DNA of 7,952 bases from an uncultured archaeon (GTDB lineage Archaea > Thermoproteota > Nitrososphaeria > Nitrososphaerales > CALBXV01): contig CALBXV010000036.1 of assembly GCA_937890045.1 (NCBI GenBank), forward strand, positions 1 through 7,952, given 5' to 3'. Below the pieces are notes generated by a model, which did not search any database, was not told the origin of the DNA, and worked only from the letters and a program-made list of their open reading frames with translations. This document shows positions 6,443 through 7,952 of the stretch, piece by piece. The position numbers and the translations under genes are program-made. Position 1 is the stretch's first letter. Every line of letters begins with the position of its first letter.

Positions 6443-6597
6443 TTTTTTCTCCTACGCTTAACGCGTCCTTTCCTTCTTCTCTTTTTAGACTGGCGGTGTT
6501 TAATAGCGCGAAGCCTTCGCTTAGCAGCTTTTTTAGTCTTAGAGATTCCAGAAGTATTTTTTATCTTCCAACCGCCCTTAACTTTAGTAATCGGCAT
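6439..6597 (-). CDS. 52-residue ultra-basic protein, putative nucleic-acid binder
   Basis: Read directly from the nucleotides, this frame gives 52 residues starting MPITKVKGGWKIKNTSGIS. Roughly half of all residues are lysine or arginine, and from residue 20 on there is almost nothing else apart from a short ALR-like turn. It ends in a run of arginines and lysines (RRRKK). There is no hydrophobic core beyond VKGGWKI. A folded enzyme is excluded; binding to DNA or RNA by charge is the obvious reading. Its ATG directly abuts the previous stop (TAA-ATG) and its stop forms ATGA with the next gene, so it fits the coupled chain. A GGAAG stretch lies about seven bases upstream of the start. It could condense DNA, bind the packaging complex, or be a small ribosomal-protein mimic. 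Confidence 0.72.
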   Translation of the reverse strand: MPITKVKGGWKIKNTSGISKTKKAAKRRLRAIKHRQSKKRRRKGRVKRRRKK

Positions 6598-6666
6598 TTA
6601 CCACTTCCGTTTCTTTTTCTTAGGGCGTCCACGGCGTTTACCATAAGTTCCTTTGCCCTTTGGCAC
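6598..6666 (-). CDS. 22-residue basic microprotein with an AT-hook-like core, GTG start
   Basis: A GTG at 6666 opens a 22-codon frame. The product begins MPKGKGTYG, contains KRRGRPKKK (10-18) and ends KRKW. RGRP flanked by basic residues is the core of the AT-hook, which binds the minor groove of AT-rich DNA. Support for translation is good for its size. AAGGAG lies seven bases upstream, the GTG overlaps the previous stop by one base (TAGTG), and its TAA is followed at once by the ATG of the next basic protein. Phages often carry very small basic proteins near head genes. An AT-hook this short could also simply be a charged peptide. Without the neighbouring coupling signals I would not have called it. 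Confidence 0.62.
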   Translation of the reverse strand: MPKGKGTYGKRRGRPKKKKRKW

Positions 6667-6863
6667 TATATAACTCCTTCTTCCTTAAAGAATGTAAACA
6701 CTCCGTAAAGTAAGGCGGGCCAAGCTAGTAATTTAACTACTGGTACCCCTAGTAAGACTAGAATACTAACACCTATAATTGTTACTCCGTCCCAAGATGT
6801 TCTCTCAGAACAACGTGCCATTATCCAATCTTTAGCCTTTATCAATGTATCCATTATATTCAT
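6666..6863 (-). CDS. Small membrane protein, holin candidate
   Basis: I place the start at 6863, giving 65 residues, because GGAG lies six bases upstream and the ATG forms an ATGA overlap with the previous stop. An upstream in-frame ATG at 6875 (69 residues) lacks a ribosome binding site. The first 25 residues are a charged amphipathic helix (IKAKDWIMARCSERTSWDG). Then come one long or two short hydrophobic segments, GVTIIGVSILVLLGVPV (about 26-42) and LLAWPALLYGVFTFF (about 45-59). The tail KEEGVI is short and charged. Small size, membrane segments and position just after the spanin-like genes make a holin plausible, but no holin family motif is recognised. A virion or inner-membrane role is equally open. 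Confidence 0.72.
   Translation of the reverse strand: MNIMDTLIKAKDWIMARCSERTSWDGVTIIGVSILVLLGVPVVKLLAWPALLYGVFTFFKEEGVI
6674..6679 (-). promoter_or_regulatory. Ribosome binding site for the 22-residue GTG-start protein
   Basis: AAGGAG (6679-6674 on the minus strand) ends seven bases before the GTG at 6666. It lies in the last codons of the membrane protein gene. It is the main evidence that the short basic frame is translated. Confidence 0.6.
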
Positions 6864-7009
6864 AAGTTTCTCCATTTATTCTTTGGGCATTTAGCCCTAA
6901 CTAATCTAGCTTTTAAAGGCATGAAGCACATACATGCTTTACATACCTTAAATTTAGTTAGATTTTCACATGAAGCACAAATAAGTAATCTTTCTTTACT
7001 TCTATTCAT
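6860..7009 (-). CDS. Mini zinc-ribbon protein (49 residues)
   Basis: This frame, read from the nucleotides, begins MNRSKERLLICASCENLTKF and encodes 49 residues. Cysteines are in a treble-clef or ribbon-like layout: CASC (C11, C14), then CKACMC (C23, C26, C28), CFMPLKAR, and a last cysteine in KCPKNKW (C41). The pattern CxxC-n-CxxCxCFM-n-CPxxKW is one I associate with short zinc-binding proteins common in marine tailed phages. Their function is unknown to me. The start overlaps the lipoprotein stop by eight bases and the end overlaps the next gene as ATGA. The only Shine-Dalgarno-like bases (GAAGGA) are unusually close to the ATG, so translation may depend on ribosomes from the upstream gene. 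It could bind nucleic acid or mediate a protein contact. Confidence 0.78.
   Translation of the reverse strand: MNRSKERLLICASCENLTKFKVCKACMCFMPLKARLVRAKCPKNKWRNL
6870..6873 (-). promoter_or_regulatory. Ribosome binding site deciding the membrane-protein start
   Basis: GGAG (6873-6870 on the minus strand) sits six bases before the ATG at 6863. It actually spans the first codons after the alternative ATG at 6875, which has no such signal. This favours the shorter 65-residue product. Confidence 0.6.
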
Positions 7010-7424
7010 CCTTCTTGAGTGGATATATTCCTACTGTAGGTCTGTCTCTTTCCTCTTTGGCTTTTGGAGCCATAGGAGCTGTAACTTTCCTGTAGTATAC
7101 TACCACCTCTTTGAGTTCCCGAATATATCGTTTCAACTCTTGCATATTATATGCCATTATTTCATAATCTGGAACAGACATAGCAAAAAATACTAGTTGT
7201 CCCTGATCTTTCTCAACTCTGGCGAGAAATTCATCTATATTTTTATCTGAAACTACATACCAATAAGGATCTTTTAAATCTATTTCCCGAGGCATTACGG
7301 GTTGGATTATCGTTCTTTCGATAGCTTTAGTTGTTATGCTAACTTCCTTTTTACTTGGAATTAGACTGCAACTGGACACCATCATCAAGATTGTCAATAT
7401 TACGACTATCTTCTTCGATTCCAT
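7002..7424 (-). CDS. Outer-membrane lipoprotein, o-spanin-like (Rz1 position)
   Basis: The 140-residue product has a lipoprotein signal. A lysine-containing N-terminus (MESKK) is followed by a hydrophobic stretch (IVVILTILMMV, 6-16) and the lipobox VSSC with C19 as the lipidated residue. The mature part contains DPYWYVVSDKNIDEFL (about 51-66), VFFAMSVPDYEIMAYNMQELKRYIRELKEVVVYYRK (about 77-112) and a short proline-containing segment. It starts inside the i-spanin gene in another frame, overlapping by 74 bases, which is the Rz/Rz1 arrangement. It would bridge the periplasm with the i-spanin and fuse the two membranes at lysis. It is clearly longer than classical Rz1 proteins and carries an apparent folded domain, so a different lipoprotein function remains possible. 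I choose ATG 7424 over the TTG at 7427 on spacing. Confidence 0.75.
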   Translation of the reverse strand: MESKKIVVILTILMMVSSCSLIPSKKEVSITTKAIERTIIQPVMPREIDLKDPYWYVVSDKNIDEFLARVEKDQGQLVFFAMSVPDYEIMAYNMQELKRYIRELKEVVVYYRKVTAPMAPKAKEERDRPTVGIYPLKKDE

Positions 7425-7746
7425 CAAATACCTCCTTCGTAGCTTTATTTGCCTTAGGTTCTATCAAACCTGGTTTGGCGTATGCTAGTTTAGTTAAATT
7501 ATGTCTTTTAAAAATGTTAAGATAACGATTCATTTCACCTTCTATTTCCGCATTCTTTTGGGTCATAGCTACAAGGCTTTTACCTTGTAATTCTAGATCT
7601 CCTTGTAATTGCTCGATTGCTGCGTCTTGTTCCGCGTCTCTTAATTCATAAGCACTATTTTCTGCTTGTAAGTTTCCATTCTCAACGTATAAGAAATAAC
7701 CACCTATACCCATAACTAGTATAACTCCTATTAATATTTGATTCAT
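7351..7746 (-). CDS. Rz-like inner-membrane spanin (i-spanin)
   Basis: This 131-residue protein has one N-terminal membrane segment (ILIGVILVMGIGGYFLYV, 4-21) acting as an uncleaved anchor. It is followed by a periplasmic coiled-coil-like helix (about 24-76, with QAENSAYELRDAEQDAAIEQLQGDL and KNAEIEGEMNRYL). Next come a motif I associate with Rz-like proteins of marine phages, FKRHNLTKLAYAKPGLIEPKANKATKEVF (79-107), and an acidic disordered tail. Anchor plus coiled coil plus an overlapping lipoprotein gene is the signature of a two-component spanin. It would sit in the inner membrane and pair with the lipoprotein. The ATG at 7746 has GAGG five to six bases upstream and overlaps the preceding stop as ATGA. 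The C-terminal 24 codons also encode the signal peptide of the lipoprotein. Confidence 0.83.
   Translation of the reverse strand: MNQILIGVILVMGIGGYFLYVENGNLQAENSAYELRDAEQDAAIEQLQGDLELQGKSLVAMTQKNAEIEGEMNRYLNIFKRHNLTKLAYAKPGLIEPKANKATKEVFDGIEEDSRNIDNLDDGVQLQSNSK
7430..7437 (-). promoter_or_regulatory. Strong ribosome binding site for the overlapping lipoprotein gene
   Basis: AAGGAGGT (7437-7430 on the minus strand) is a full Shine-Dalgarno consensus placed five bases before ATG 7424. It lies inside the i-spanin coding sequence and shows that the out-of-frame lipoprotein gene is translated independently rather than only by coupling. It also favours ATG 7424 over TTG 7427. Confidence 0.8.
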
Positions 7747-7952
7747 AATTCCTCTATCCTATAATTTAATCCAGTAGCACTTCTAATTTCTATTATATCA
7801 TTACTATCTGTCTTGAACTTTAAAAACTTCTCTTTCTTTTGATAGAACTTTTTAGCAATAAAAGTTTTATCATCTGTATCACCCCATTGTTTATTATAAC
7901 TAACTTCTACTTTCCAACGGGGAGAAAAGAAGCTAACAATTTTAAGCCATAA
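7743..7952 (-). CDS. C-terminal part of a small conserved phage protein (5' end outside window)
   Basis: An open frame runs from the window edge to TGA at 7743-7745 and gives 69 residues with no methionine, so the start lies beyond 7952. Readable stretches include WLKIVSFFSPRWKVEVSYN (2-20), QWGDTDDKTFIAKKFYQKK (22-40) and LKFKTDSNDIIEIRSATGLNYRI (44-66). It is basic, aromatic-rich and probably a small beta-barrel-like or mixed fold. It resembles, from memory, short hypothetical proteins of marine tailed phages, with no known function. Its stop overlaps the i-spanin start as ATGA, placing it at the head of the same coupled gene chain. Confidence 0.72.
   Translation of the reverse strand, partial: LWLKIVSFFSPRWKVEVSYNKQWGDTDDKTFIAKKFYQKKEKFLKFKTDSNDIIEIRSATGLNYRIEEL

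Noticed and set aside
6433..6708. Plus-strand open frame of 91 codons opposite the basic microproteins and membrane protein
   Set aside because: It lies antisense to well-linked minus-strand genes. Its phenylalanine/leucine/serine-rich content is what antisense reading of lysine/arginine codons produces.
6885..6900. GGGC-TAAAT-GCCC inverted repeat
   Set aside because: The stem is four bases, lies inside the zinc-ribbon gene, and has no U-tract. It is too weak to call a terminator or operator.
6921..7196. Plus-strand frame of 91 codons over the zinc ribbon and lipoprotein
   Set aside because: It is antisense to two supported genes, has no ribosome binding site or domain, and is the only plus-strand candidate in the area.
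7792..7797. TATAAT with TGA upstream on the minus strand, possible promoter for the spanin genes
   Set aside because: It lies inside the coding sequence of the partial gene and has no acceptable -35 at 16-18 bases. Such hexamers are common by chance in AT-rich DNA.

Overview
This AT-rich window is part of the late (structural and lysis) region of a tailed double-stranded DNA phage or prophage (Caudoviricetes) with an HK97-type head. The host is very probably Gram-negative, because the window carries a spanin-like pair: an inner-membrane coiled-coil protein and an overlapping outer-membrane lipoprotein. Several small proteins (the Rz-like protein, a mini zinc ribbon, the SWDG membrane protein, the terminal fragment) resemble, from memory, families common in marine phages. 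That is an impression, not a search result. Every gene I can support is on the minus strand, so transcription runs from position 7952 towards position 1. No rRNA, tRNA, CRISPR array or insertion sequence is visible, and no gene-free stretch exceeds 300 bases. The two largest gaps are about 72 and 62 bases, and both carry signals.

In transcription order, 7952-5932 is a block of small, tightly overlapping genes. It holds a 5'-truncated conserved protein, an Rz-like i-spanin, an o-spanin-like lipoprotein that starts inside the i-spanin gene, a 49-residue zinc ribbon, a 65-residue membrane protein (holin candidate), two very short lysine/arginine-rich proteins of 22 and 52 residues, a 91-residue beta-rich protein and an 80-residue unknown. 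The zinc ribbon and the two basic proteins were read directly from the nucleotides. Junctions are ATGA, TAGTG, TAA-ATG and TAATG, which suggests translational coupling. Next come the large terminase (5932-4631) and a short gap with a textbook sigma70 promoter (TTGACA, 17 bp, TATAAT, with an extended -10 TG). The head block follows: HNH nuclease, portal, a 97-residue putative DNA-binding protein, a fused prohead protease/major capsid gene, an intergenic hairpin, and a gp6-like head-tail connector.

Together these genes build and fill the head. The portal forms the packaging vertex, and the terminase (probably helped by the HNH protein) cuts and pumps DNA. The protease matures the capsid and the connector closes the portal. 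The spanin pair, perhaps with the small membrane protein as holin, would disrupt the envelope at lysis. No endolysin and no recognisable small terminase are in the window. The points most worth a second look are a strong internal ribosome binding site and in-frame ATG inside the protease-capsid fusion, the consensus promoter in the middle of the late operon, and the pair of ultra-basic microproteins between the lysis and packaging genes.
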